33,393 nt of DNA, from positions 1 to 33,393 of the forward strand of contig NZ_JUPG01000063.1 in the NCBI RefSeq assembly GCF_001074825.1, read 5' to 3'. The notes under the pieces are model-generated. The model did not search any database, was not told the origin of the DNA, and saw only the letters and a list, made by a program, of their open reading frames with translations. Positions 11,011 to 19,624 of the stretch are shown in pieces. The translations under genes were made by a program, and so were the position numbers. The number at the start of each line of letters is the position of its first letter. Positions within the stretch are counted from its first letter, which is position 1. Source of the DNA: Streptococcus pseudopneumoniae (lineage in GTDB: Bacteria > Bacillota > Bacilli > Lactobacillales > Streptococcaceae).

Positions 11011-11018
11011 GAGAAAAT

Positions 11019-11711
11019 ATGAAAGATCAAAACACTTTGGAAATCGATGTATTTCAACTATTCAGAACTTTATGGAAAAGAAAGTTAGTCATTTTATTAG
11101 TGGCAATTATAACTTCTTCAGTTGCTTTTGCCTACAGTACTTTTGTTATCAAACCTGAGTTTACTAGTACGACTCGGATTTATGTAGTTAACCGTAATCA
11201 AGGAGAGAAGTCTGGTTTAACAAATCAAGACTTGCAGGCAGGATCGTACTTGGTTAAAGACTATCGTGAAATTATCCTATCGCAGGATGTTTTGGAGAAA
11301 GTTGTTTCTGATTTGAAACTAGATTTGACGCCAAAAGGTTTGGCTAATAAAATTAAAGTGACAGTACCAGTTGATACCCGTATTGTTTCTATTTCAGTTA
11401 ATGATCGAGTTCCTGAAGAGGCAAGCCGTATCGCTAACTCTTTGAGGGAAGTAGCTGCTCAAAAAATTATCAGTATTACTCGTGTTTCTGATGTGACAAC
11501 ACTGGAGGAGGCAAGACCGGCGATATCACCGTCTTCGCCAAATATTCGTCGTAATACTGTGATTGGAGCAGGACTTGGAGCAGGCTTAGTGATTGTAGTA
11601 GTGCTATTAATTGAACTATTTGATGACCGTGTAAAACGTCCAGAAGATATAGAAGATGTTATGGAGATTCCACTCCTTGGAATTATTCCAAATCTGGATA
11701 AAGTAAAGTAA
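11019..11711 (+). CDS. wzd: capsule chain-length determinant / polysaccharide co-polymerase Wzd (CpsC)
   Basis: This is the transmembrane adaptor of the bacterial tyrosine kinase pair, needed for Wze activity and chain-length control. A Wzz-type domain is bracketed by two membrane helices (~27-48 and ~178-200), with the Pro-rich SPSSPN stretch just before the second. The C-terminal cytoplasmic tail after [21 protein letters not shown] contacts Wze. The length of 230 residues is usual, and AGGAG precedes ATG 11019. It is followed by wze after 10 bases. Confidence 0.96.
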   Translation: MKDQNTLEIDVFQLFRTLWKRKLVILLVAIITSSVAFAYSTFVIKPEFTSTTRIYVVNRNQGEKSGLTNQDLQAGSYLVKDYREIILSQDVLEKVVSDLKLDLTPKGLANKIKVTVPVDTRIVSISVNDRVPEEASRIANSLREVAAQKIISITRVSDVTTLEEARPAISPSSPNIRRNTVIGAGLGAGLVIVVVLLIELFDDRVKRPEDIEDVMEIPLLGIIPNLDKVK

Positions 11712-11721
11712 GGGAGAAGAG

Positions 11722-12405
11722 ATGGCAAAGTTAGAACTATCACAACAGAAACTTAACTCTGTAAAAAAAGCAGAAGAGTACTATAATGCTTTACGAACAA
11801 ATGTACAATTGAGCGGCAATGACTTGAAGGTTATTGTGGTCACCTCAGTTGATTCTAGTGAAGGAAAATCTACAACTTCTACTAATATTGCTTGGGCTTT
11901 TGCACGTGCAGGCTATAAGACTCTTTTGATTGATGCAGATATCCGGAACTCAGTTATGTCAGGAGTATTTAAGTCAAGAGAAAGAATTACAGGCTTGACA
12001 GACTATCTGGCTGGAACTCAGGATTTGTCAAATGGACTTTGTGAGACAAATGTTGACAATTTATTTGTCATCGAGTCAGGAGTGTCTTCTCCTAATCCAA
12101 CAGCTCTTCTTCAAAGTGACAACTTTGGAATTATGATTGAAACCTTACGTAAATATTTCGACTATATTATCGTTGATACGGCACCAATTGGAGTTGTAAT
12201 TGATGCAGCTATTACTGTGCAAAAATGCGATGCATCCATTTTAGTTGTAGAATCAGGAGCTGCAAAACGAAGAGAAGTACAAAAAGCTAAAAGTCAGTTA
12301 GAACAAGCAGGAAAACCATTTTTAGGTGTTGTTCTCAATAAATTTGATGTTCAACGTGAAAAATATGGTTCTTACGGTGGTTATGGTAATTATGGTAAAA
12401 AATAA
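11722..12405 (+). CDS. wze: capsule tyrosine autokinase Wze (CpsD)
   Basis: This is a BY-kinase ATPase partner of Wzd. Walker A is SSEGKSTTSTN at ~49-59, Walker A' is LLIDADIRNS at ~72-81, and Walker B is YIIVDTAPIG at ~150-159. The C-terminus carries the (YGX)n autophosphorylation cluster EKYGSYGGYGNYGKK with four tyrosines, the substrate of Wzh. The length of 227 residues is standard. Phosphorylation of the tail couples polymer length and export at the division site. GGGAGAAG precedes ATG 11722. Confidence 0.97.
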   Translation: MAKLELSQQKLNSVKKAEEYYNALRTNVQLSGNDLKVIVVTSVDSSEGKSTTSTNIAWAFARAGYKTLLIDADIRNSVMSGVFKSRERITGLTDYLAGTQDLSNGLCETNVDNLFVIESGVSSPNPTALLQSDNFGIMIETLRKYFDYIIVDTAPIGVVIDAAITVQKCDASILVVESGAAKRREVQKAKSQLEQAGKPFLGVVLNKFDVQREKYGSYGGYGNYGKK

Positions 12406-12420
12406 CCTGGGGAAGATTTT

Positions 12421-13788
12421 ATGGATGAAAAAGGATTGAAAATTTTTCTGGCAGTATTACAGAGTATTATTGTCATTTTATTGGTTTATTTTCTTAGCTT
12501 TGTTAGAGAGACAGAAATTGAACGTTCTTCGATGGTTATACTATACCTTCTCCACTTTTTTGTATTTTATTTTAGTTCCTATGGTAACAATTTTTTTAAA
12601 AGAGGGTACCTAGTTGAGTTTAATAGTACTATAAGATATATTTTTTTCTTTGCAATAGCTATAAGTGTATTAAACTTTTTTATAGAGGAACGGTTTAGTA
12701 TCTCTAGAAGAGGAATGGTATACTTCTTAACTTTAGAAGGAATATCCTTATACTTGTTGAATTTCTTAATAAAGAAATATTGGAAGCATGTGTTTTTTAA
12801 TCTAAAAAATAGCAAGAAAATTTTTCTGTTAACAGTAACGAAAAATATAGAAAAAGTTCTTGATAAATTGCTAGAATCTGATGAACTTTCATGGAAATTG
12901 GTAGCAGTAAGTGTTTTGGATAAATCTGACTTTCAACATGATAAAATACCTGTAATTGAAAAGGAAAAAATTATTGAATTTGCAACGCATGAAGTTGTGG
13001 ATGAGGTGTTTGTCAACCTTCCAGGAGAGAGCTACGATATTGGAGAAATTATCTCTAGGTTTGAGACAATGGGGGTAGATGTAACTGTAAATCTTAATGC
13101 ATTTGATAAGAATTTGGGTCGCAATAAACAAATTCATGAGATGGTAGGATTGAATGTAGTTACTTTCTCTACAAATTTTTATAAAACTAGTCATGTGATT
13201 TCAAAGAGAATTCTCGATATTTGTGGTGCCACTATTGGCCTTATTCTTTTTGGTATAGCTAGTCTAGTTTTAGTTCCATTGATTCGTAAAGATGGCGGAC
13301 CAGCTATTTTTGCTCAAACTCGTATAGGGAAAAATGGTCGACATTTTACCTTTTATAAATTCCGTTCGATGCGGATCGATGCTGAAGCTATCAAAGAACA
13401 GTTGATGGATCAAAATACGATGCAAGGTGGTATGTTTAAGATGGACAATGATCCTCGTGTTACAAAAATTGGTCGCTTTATTCGTAAAACCAGTTTGGAT
13501 GAATTGCCACAATTTTGGAATGTCTTTATAGGAGATATGAGTTTAGTGGGGACGCGTCCACCGACAGTAGACGAGTATGATCAGTATACTCCAGAACAGA
13601 AACGTCGACTCAGCTTTAAACCTGGTATTACAGGTTTATGGCAGGTTAGTGGCCGTAGTAAAATAACCGATTTTGACGATGTTGTAAAATTAGATGTGGC
13701 TTATATTGATAATTGGACAATCTGGAAAGATATTGAAATTTTGTTAAAAACTGTTAAAGTTGTATTTATGAGAGATGGAGCAAAGTAA
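12421..13788 (+). CDS. wchA: undecaprenyl-phosphate glucose-1-phosphate transferase WchA (CpsE)
   Basis: This initiating enzyme transfers Glc-1-P from UDP-Glc to undecaprenyl phosphate on the inner membrane face. Four N-terminal helices (~8-125) are followed by a soluble region and a further membrane segment (~265-290). The C-terminal bacterial sugar transferase domain contains DGGPAIFAQTRIGKNG, FYKFRSMRIDA, KTSLDELPQFWNVF and GTRPP. The length of 455 residues equals pneumococcal WchA. Its presence predicts Glc as first sugar of the repeat unit. GGGGAAG precedes ATG 12421, and it follows wze by 15 bases. Confidence 0.94.
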   Translation: MDEKGLKIFLAVLQSIIVILLVYFLSFVRETEIERSSMVILYLLHFFVFYFSSYGNNFFKRGYLVEFNSTIRYIFFFAIAISVLNFFIEERFSISRRGMVYFLTLEGISLYLLNFLIKKYWKHVFFNLKNSKKIFLLTVTKNIEKVLDKLLESDELSWKLVAVSVLDKSDFQHDKIPVIEKEKIIEFATHEVVDEVFVNLPGESYDIGEIISRFETMGVDVTVNLNAFDKNLGRNKQIHEMVGLNVVTFSTNFYKTSHVISKRILDICGATIGLILFGIASLVLVPLIRKDGGPAIFAQTRIGKNGRHFTFYKFRSMRIDAEAIKEQLMDQNTMQGGMFKMDNDPRVTKIGRFIRKTSLDELPQFWNVFIGDMSLVGTRPPTVDEYDQYTPEQKRRLSFKPGITGLWQVSGRSKITDFDDVVKLDVAYIDNWTIWKDIEILLKTVKVVFMRDGAK

Positions 13789-13791
13789 GGA

Positions 13792-14535
13792 ATGAGGGAT
13801 AGAATCCAAATTTTAGGCGTAACAATTGATCCGCTTACGATGAATGAAACGATAGATATTGTAGAACAAAATGTATTAGAAAAAAGACCACTACACTTGA
13901 TGGGGGTGAATGCTGATAAAATTAATCAGTGTCATACAGATGAGAAAATCAAAAAAATCGTTAATGAATCAGGAATCATTAATGCGGATGGAGCCTCAGT
14001 TGTTCTTGCAAGTAAGTTTTTAGGAACGCCTGTTCCTGAACGAGTAGCGGGTATTGATTTGATGCAATGTCTTTTAGAGTTGTCGAATAAAAAAGGATAT
14101 TCAGTTTACTTTTTTGGAGCAAAAGAAGAAGTTTTGCAAGATATGCTTAAAGTATTTAAGATAGATTATCCAAATTTGATAGTTATTGGGCACAGGAATG
14201 GCTATTTTTCTGAAAATGATGAGAAAGATATTCAAGAAGATATTCGTGAAAAGACCCCTGATTTTGTGTTTGTTGGTATTACGTCTCCTAAAAAAGAATA
14301 TATTATCCAAAAATTTATGGATAACGGTGTCAATTCGGTGTTTATGGGAGTTGGCGGTAGTTTTGATGTATTGTCTGGACATATTCAACGAGCTCCTCTT
14401 TGGATGCAAAAATCAAATCTAGAGTGGTTATTCCGTGTAGCTAATGAGCCTAAACGTCTCTTTAAACGTTATTTTGTAGGGAATATTACATTCATAAGAA
14501 AAGTTTTAAAAGCAAAAAGAGGTATTAAATATTGA
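13792..14535 (+). CDS. wchO: WecG/TagA/CpsF family glycosyltransferase, probable ManNAc transferase (WchO-like)
   Basis: This GT26 enzyme probably adds beta-linked ManNAc to Und-PP-Glc. Family signatures are HLMGVNADK at ~35-43, INADGASVV with the likely base Asp66, VFFGAKEEV, FVGITSPKKEY, and FMGVGGSFDVLSGHIQRAP at ~184-202. The basic C-terminal tail EWLFRV..EPKRLFKRY is the usual membrane-targeting end. The length of 247 residues is normal. It follows wchA by 3 bases and overlaps the next gene by 4. The link to ManNAc is supported by mnaA at 23052, and a similar wchA-wchO pair occurs in serotypes 9 and 19F. Acceptor and linkage are inferred. Confidence 0.85.
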   Translation: MRDRIQILGVTIDPLTMNETIDIVEQNVLEKRPLHLMGVNADKINQCHTDEKIKKIVNESGIINADGASVVLASKFLGTPVPERVAGIDLMQCLLELSNKKGYSVYFFGAKEEVLQDMLKVFKIDYPNLIVIGHRNGYFSENDEKDIQEDIREKTPDFVFVGITSPKKEYIIQKFMDNGVNSVFMGVGGSFDVLSGHIQRAPLWMQKSNLEWLFRVANEPKRLFKRYFVGNITFIRKVLKAKRGIKY

Positions 14536-15356
14536 ACCAGACAGAGATGATTCACTTAATTCAAAAAGTTGAATTAGATGCTATAAAAGAGTTTAAAAAA
14601 ATCTGTGAAGAGAATGGTATAGATTTTTTCCTCCGTGGTGGTAGTGTACTTGGTGCAGTCAAATACGACGGCTTTATTCCATGGGATGATGATATGGATA
14701 TCGCTGTCCCTCGTGAATCATATGATAAGCTGCCAAGTATTTTTAAAGATAGAATTATCGCAGGCAAATATCAGGTTCTTGCTTATCAATATTGCGACAC
14801 TTTACATTGCTACTTTCCTCGATTATTCCTTTTAGAAGATGAAAGAATACGTTTGGGTTTGCCCCGAAATACTAATTTAGGATTGCATTTGATTGATATC
14901 ATTCCTTTGGACGGTGCTCCAAATCATTCGGTTCTAAGAAAGATTTACTTTGGTAAAGTATACTGGTATCGTTTTTTAGCAAGTTTAGGCACAACTTATG
15001 TTGGTGACCATGTGGATATGCATTCCGCTAAGCAAAAACTAATTATTGGTTTCTTTAAAAAACTAGGATTTGCAAAACTATTTCCTCAGAATTCTGTATA
15101 TAGACGTTTGGATAATCTCTATAAAAAGTATGATTGGAAAAAGCAGCAGTATGCTGGGACTATCAATGCTTCTTTATTTGCTAAAGAAGTTATGCCGGTA
15201 GGGATTTGGGGAGAAGGAGTAGAGAAGTCTTTTGAGGATACCTCCTTTAAAGTTCCAACGGAGTATGACCGCTACCTTAAAAGACTTTACGGAGAAAACT
15301 ATCTTCACGAAGAGCCTAGTGATGATGAAAAGAAATCGCATTTAGGAGGACACTAA
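14532..15356 (+). CDS. LicD family phosphotransferase
   Basis: LicD proteins transfer a phospho-group (phosphocholine, or in some capsule loci glycerol- or other polyol-phosphate) onto a sugar. The nucleotidyltransferase-like signature is RGGSVLGAVKYDGFIPWDDD at ~35-54, ending in the metal-binding acidic cluster D52-D56 (DDDMD). It is soluble, without signal or membrane segments. The start is TTG 14532, overlapping the wchO stop (TTGA), with AGAGG before it, giving 274 residues. The operon carries no CDP-choline or CDP-glycerol synthesis gene, so phosphocholine from the chromosomal lic pathway or a nucleotide donor from elsewhere is required. The donor cannot be read from sequence alone. Confidence 0.85.
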   Translation: MNQTEMIHLIQKVELDAIKEFKKICEENGIDFFLRGGSVLGAVKYDGFIPWDDDMDIAVPRESYDKLPSIFKDRIIAGKYQVLAYQYCDTLHCYFPRLFLLEDERIRLGLPRNTNLGLHLIDIIPLDGAPNHSVLRKIYFGKVYWYRFLASLGTTYVGDHVDMHSAKQKLIIGFFKKLGFAKLFPQNSVYRRLDNLYKKYDWKKQQYAGTINASLFAKEVMPVGIWGEGVEKSFEDTSFKVPTEYDRYLKRLYGENYLHEEPSDDEKKSHLGGH

Positions 15357-15357
15357 T

Positions 15358-16239
15358 TTGTTTTGTTATATTATTTTGCATTACAAAGTCTTAGAAGAAA
15401 CTATTTCTTGTGTTAAATCTATAAAAGAAGGTAATTCTAATGCAAAGCAAATCGTTATTATTGATAATTTCTCTAATAATGGTACTGGTGAAAAACTACA
15501 AGAGCTTTATGAATCAGATTCAGAAATTGATGTTTTGATTAACCATGAAAATGCTGGTTTTGCTCGTGGAAATAATGTAGCTTATCAATTTGCTAAGGAA
15601 AAGTATAACCCCAATTTCATGGTTATCATGAATAACGATATTGAGATAGAAACAGAAGATTTTGAAAAAATCGTGACAGATATCTATCGTGAGGAAAAAT
15701 TCCATTTGCTCGGGCCAGATATCTTCTCAACTACTTACCAACTTCACCAAAATCCAAAACGGTTGACACATTATACTTATGAAGAAGTTAAAGCTCTAAA
15801 TGAAAAATTTAAAAAAGGGAGCCAAGTTAGTATAGCTTTAAAAATCAAATGTTGGTTGAAAGCTAGTAAAGTTCTTCGAACAGCAATCTATCAAAATAGA
15901 CGTAAAAAAGGCTCAGTGGACTATAGAAAACAGGTAGAAAACCCAATTCTTCATGGTTCCTTTATCGTATATTCGAGAGATTTTATCGAAAAAGAGGAGT
16001 ATGCTTTTAACCCTAATACCTTCTTTTACTATGAAACAGAGATATTAGATTACGAAGCTGAATTAAAAGGATACAAGAGAATTTATACACCGAAGATTAA
16101 AGTATTGCACCATCAAAATGTTGCAACAAACCAGGTTTATACAAACTTAGTAGAAAAAACCTTATTTTCAAACAAATGCAACTTTGAATCCACTAGTTAT
16201 TTTTTAACTTTAATGGAGAAAAATAAAATTAGTCGGTAA
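15358..16239 (+). CDS. GT2 family glycosyltransferase (possible rhamnosyltransferase)
   Basis: This is a GT-A fold transferase acting at the inner membrane face on the lipid-linked repeat. It opens FCYIILHYKVLEET, has VIIDNFSNNGTG, NHENAGFARGNN at ~61-72 and the metal-binding MNND at ~92-95. Late in the protein FYYETEILDYEAELKG takes the place of the acidic general-base motif. The pattern resembles rhamnosyltransferase-like GT2 proteins, and dTDP-rhamnose is made downstream, but donor and linkage are not proven. The start is TTG 15358, with AGGAGG 8 bases upstream and one base after the licD stop. It has 293 residues and no membrane segments. Confidence 0.8.
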   Translation: MFCYIILHYKVLEETISCVKSIKEGNSNAKQIVIIDNFSNNGTGEKLQELYESDSEIDVLINHENAGFARGNNVAYQFAKEKYNPNFMVIMNNDIEIETEDFEKIVTDIYREEKFHLLGPDIFSTTYQLHQNPKRLTHYTYEEVKALNEKFKKGSQVSIALKIKCWLKASKVLRTAIYQNRRKKGSVDYRKQVENPILHGSFIVYSRDFIEKEEYAFNPNTFFYYETEILDYEAELKGYKRIYTPKIKVLHHQNVATNQVYTNLVEKTLFSNKCNFESTSYFLTLMEKNKISR

Positions 16240-16248
16240 TTATTAAAA

Positions 16249-17346
16249 GTGAATAAAAAAATGATGAAAAAAATTTTATATGTGACAAATGTTGATTGGA
16301 ATTGGATAAAACAGCGTCCACAATTTATTGCAGAAAGCTTATCTAATTTTTATGAGATACTAGTTCTGTATCGCTATTGGTATAATAGAAAAGGGTTGAC
16401 TGAGGATAGAAATACTAATATTACAAATATATCACGTATTTATGCCCTACCTTTTGTTAATAGGTCACCTAAACTAAAGCAACTGAATGATAAAATTGTT
16501 GCTTGGAATATTCGAAGAAAAGTTAAGGCTTTTAAACCAGAATATGTATATTTGACAAATCCAATGCAGTTTGCCTCTCTTGTAGACAATTCAGAACAAA
16601 AAATAATATATGATTGTATGGATTATCATGTGGCTTTTATAGAAGATAGAGAAGAACGCCAGCGATTAAAGGATTTAGAAGAGAAACTGGTCAATAGAGC
16701 TAATTTAATCTTGGTTTCGAGTGAGAAATTAAGAGAAAATATTATTTCTGATTATAACTTGGAAGAACAGGTTGATAAAATAGTGGTTGTTAGAAATGGT
16801 TATAATGGTAAAATTTTAAGCATTCCTACTCAGCATAAAAAGAATAACCAAAAGCTTGTACTTGCATATGTTGGAACTATCAGTCATTGGTTTGATTTTG
16901 ATATCATTTTACGAAGTTTAGAAGATTTTGATAATATTGAATATAAGTTGATTGGTCCGATTAGCAAAGCTGTTATTCCTGAACATGATAGAATTCATTA
17001 TTTAGGAAGTGTACCACACGAGAAGATTTATCAGTATATTGAGAATGCAGATGTTCTTATTATGCCGTTTCAAATTAATGATATTGTTGAAGCAGTGGAT
17101 CCGGTTAAGTTGTATGAATATATTAACTTTAACAAAAATATACTTACGGTATGTTATAAGGAAATTCTGAGATTTGAACCATTTGTATACATGTATTCAA
17201 ATTATTCAGATTACCAAATGAATCTGGTGCAATTGATTGAAAATAATAATTTGAAATATGACAGTATAGCTAGAGAAGATTTTTTGAAAAGTAATACTTG
17301 GGAAAAAAGAGCGGAGATGATTCATCAGCTGATTAATCAATTGTAG
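16249..17346 (+). CDS. GT4-type (TuaH-like) glycosyltransferase
   Basis: This is a GT-B fold transferase. The N-terminal half begins ILYVTNVDWNWIKQRPQFIAE, the TuaH-like pattern. IIYDCMDYHVAF at ~122-133 and LVSSEKLRENI follow. The nucleotide-sugar domain has AYVGTISHWFDFD, and ADVLIMPF with VDPVKLYEYINFNK at ~282-305 stands where the donor-binding EX7E-type region lies. The length of 365 residues is usual. Start choice is uncertain: GTG 16249 is taken here, but ATG 16261 or 16264 would remove only 4-5 residues, and neither has a strong ribosome site. It probably adds one sugar of the repeat unit; donor unknown. Confidence 0.8.
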   Translation: MNKKMMKKILYVTNVDWNWIKQRPQFIAESLSNFYEILVLYRYWYNRKGLTEDRNTNITNISRIYALPFVNRSPKLKQLNDKIVAWNIRRKVKAFKPEYVYLTNPMQFASLVDNSEQKIIYDCMDYHVAFIEDREERQRLKDLEEKLVNRANLILVSSEKLRENIISDYNLEEQVDKIVVVRNGYNGKILSIPTQHKKNNQKLVLAYVGTISHWFDFDIILRSLEDFDNIEYKLIGPISKAVIPEHDRIHYLGSVPHEKIYQYIENADVLIMPFQINDIVEAVDPVKLYEYINFNKNILTVCYKEILRFEPFVYMYSNYSDYQMNLVQLIENNNLKYDSIAREDFLKSNTWEKRAEMIHQLINQL

Positions 17347-17365
17347 TTTTTTTGTGGAGAGATGA

Positions 17366-18610
17366 ATGAAGAGACAGAAGTTTGAATTTATAGAGATTCT
17401 ATACTATTTTACAGTGATGCTATCAGTGGGAATGTTTCTTATGTTTTCCCTCAACTTATATTGGCATAGAAACTTATTAACTATTTTATCTATTGCACTC
17501 TTATTTTTAATGATTCCTATACTGATTGTTAATGCTAAAAGAATTTCTAAATCTGCTTTTATCTATGGAACTTTTTTATCTATATGTATTATATATGAGA
17601 TATTAAGAGCTAAAACTCTTTATAATTACAGTGTGAGTAATATTTTTTTGGCATCCCGGCAATATATATGGATTTTTCTATTTTTTGTATTGATTTACCT
17701 TTTTAAAAACAAACAAGAAAACATGAGAAAAATTTTAGATAATACACTCAATATTTTTATGTTTTCTCTTGGGATTAGAGCATTCACTTGGTTTTTATAT
17801 ACATTATTTCAAGTTGAACTATTCCCAGCTATTTTAAGAGAATTCGGAGATTTGTGGTATCGAAATGAATTTTCGGTACGAATAGATGGAACGCCATTAA
17901 TTATAATAGGTTTGTTAATTTCCACTTTTTTCTATTTTAAATTTGGAAATAGGAAATACTTTTATTATTTGTTCTTGATATTAATGTATATAACATTTGT
18001 AAATCAGACAAGAATGCTACTGGTTTCTGTTTTGATTTCAATTTTTCTCATGTTTGTATATTCTAGAAGAACTTCTAGATTGCTCACCACTTTAAGTTTT
18101 ATAACTGTAATTATATTATTCGTTTATGGAGGTGGATTGGATTATATTAAAGAATATTTAAATATCGACACTGGATCATTTGATATGGGGTTAGGATTTA
18201 GATACTGGGAGTTGAAATACTATCTTGGTTTATTAGCTAATGATGTATGGAAACTTGGGGTTGGAATTCTAACATCAAGCAACATAAATAGTAATTTTAT
18301 TTTGGCTGGACCAGGTGCCGTTAAGATGTATCTAGATGATTTAGGTTTTTTAGAGTTATTCGTTCAATTTGGTGTAGCTGCAATTTTTATGTATGGTTAT
18401 ATATTTTATAAGATAATTAATTTAATTCTAAGAATGTCAAATGATGAATATAGAGTTGACCGAGCCTTTTTTATTACACTCTTAACTAATTTAATAATTA
18501 CTTCAATTTCTTTAAATATCTTTGGAGCGCAGAGAAGTTTCTCATTGGCAATTGTTCTTGCATTAATATTCTACTATGACTATAGGCTAAAAAATGACAT
18601 AGAAAATTAG
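17366..18610 (+). CDS. wzy: capsule repeat-unit polymerase Wzy
   Basis: This integral membrane protein of 414 residues has about ten to eleven hydrophobic segments and a larger loop near ~150-175 (WYRNEFSVRIDGTP) in the middle, as expected for Wzy/O-antigen ligase-like polymerases. A short motif NQTRMLLVSVLIS near ~214 resembles the conserved SRTR-like stretch in this superfamily. ATG 17366 has GGAGA upstream; an ATG 4 bases earlier opens only a 7-codon frame. Wzy proteins diverge strongly between serotypes, so the call rests on topology, length and position between transferases and wzx. Confidence 0.85.
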   Translation: MKRQKFEFIEILYYFTVMLSVGMFLMFSLNLYWHRNLLTILSIALLFLMIPILIVNAKRISKSAFIYGTFLSICIIYEILRAKTLYNYSVSNIFLASRQYIWIFLFFVLIYLFKNKQENMRKILDNTLNIFMFSLGIRAFTWFLYTLFQVELFPAILREFGDLWYRNEFSVRIDGTPLIIIGLLISTFFYFKFGNRKYFYYLFLILMYITFVNQTRMLLVSVLISIFLMFVYSRRTSRLLTTLSFITVIILFVYGGGLDYIKEYLNIDTGSFDMGLGFRYWELKYYLGLLANDVWKLGVGILTSSNINSNFILAGPGAVKMYLDDLGFLELFVQFGVAAIFMYGYIFYKIINLILRMSNDEYRVDRAFFITLLTNLIITSISLNIFGAQRSFSLAIVLALIFYYDYRLKNDIEN

Positions 18611-18617
18611 GTGTATA

Positions 18618-19520
18618 ATGGATAAAGTATGTATAGTTATTCTCAATTATAATAATTATGAAGATACGATTGAATGTGTACAAAGTTTGAGAAGTACTAT
18701 AAATTCAAATGAGTATGACATCGTGATTGTAGATAATAATTCGGTTAATGATAGTGTCAAAGAGTTATCTAGGGCGCTATCCCCTATTAAGATTATTACT
18801 AGTTTAGAAAATAGAGGATATGCGAATGGAAACAATATTGGAATAAAGTATGCTGAGGATAATGGATATGATTACATTTGTATATTAAACAACGATACAC
18901 TAATTGAAGTTGATTTTTTGGAATCGTGTAAACGAGAACTAGAAGATAATTCCTCTGTTGCTTTTGTTAGTCCAGTGTTAGTTGAATATAAAAATAATAA
19001 CTTGGTACAATCTACAGGTGGTGATATTTTTATTAATAGAGGAATTGTAACTTTAAAAAATCATGGTGCTCAGAGGGACAAACTTTCTTCTAAAATCGAA
19101 AGTGACTATATTGGGGGAGCGTGTTTGATGTTCAAAACCTCTATATTGAAAGTTATTGGATATATACCTGAAAGCTATTTTCTATTTTATGAAGAAACTG
19201 AATGGTGTTATAGAGCTAAAAAATTAGGCTATAAGAATATATGTCTTACTCAAAGTTATGTTTATCATAAAGGTTCGGTCTCTATAAAATCGGTCAATGG
19301 ACTTCAAGAATATTTAATGACGAGAAATAGAGTTGTATTTGTTCGTAGAAATGTAAATAGTAAACTAAGGTATACTGTTTTCTTGATCTATTTATTCATG
19401 CAACAACTTTATCATTGTTTATCGAGAAGGGATTGTTCTAAAAGAAAGTATAAATATTATTTAGATGGTGTATTTAATAGAATTGATCCATCCTACCCAT
19501 TTATTTTCATAAACGAATAA
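18618..19520 (+). CDS. GT2 family glycosyltransferase (WbbL/rhamnosyltransferase-like)
   Basis: This GT-A protein opens VCIVILNYNNYEDTIECVQSL and has IVDNNSVNDS, NRGYANGNNIGI, the DXD-like LNNDT at ~91-95, GGACLMFK, and FLFYEETEWCYRAKKLGYK at ~192-210. That last segment is typical of WbbL-type rhamnosyltransferases. The C-terminal ~45 residues are basic with one hydrophobic stretch. It has 300 residues, with TTAGGTG before ATG 18618, 7 bases after wzy. Rhamnose as donor is a reasonable inference because rmlACBD are in the operon, but other sugars cannot be excluded. Confidence 0.82.
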   Translation: MDKVCIVILNYNNYEDTIECVQSLRSTINSNEYDIVIVDNNSVNDSVKELSRALSPIKIITSLENRGYANGNNIGIKYAEDNGYDYICILNNDTLIEVDFLESCKRELEDNSSVAFVSPVLVEYKNNNLVQSTGGDIFINRGIVTLKNHGAQRDKLSSKIESDYIGGACLMFKTSILKVIGYIPESYFLFYEETEWCYRAKKLGYKNICLTQSYVYHKGSVSIKSVNGLQEYLMTRNRVVFVRRNVNSKLRYTVFLIYLFMQQLYHCLSRRDCSKRKYKYYLDGVFNRIDPSYPFIFINE

Positions 19521-19624
19521 GTTACTGCTTATAACTGTAGATGTACTAAGATAATTAGATTAAATAATCAAAGAGAGTGGTCATTATAGGATCATAATTT
19601 AAAATAGTTAGGTGAAACATAGAA

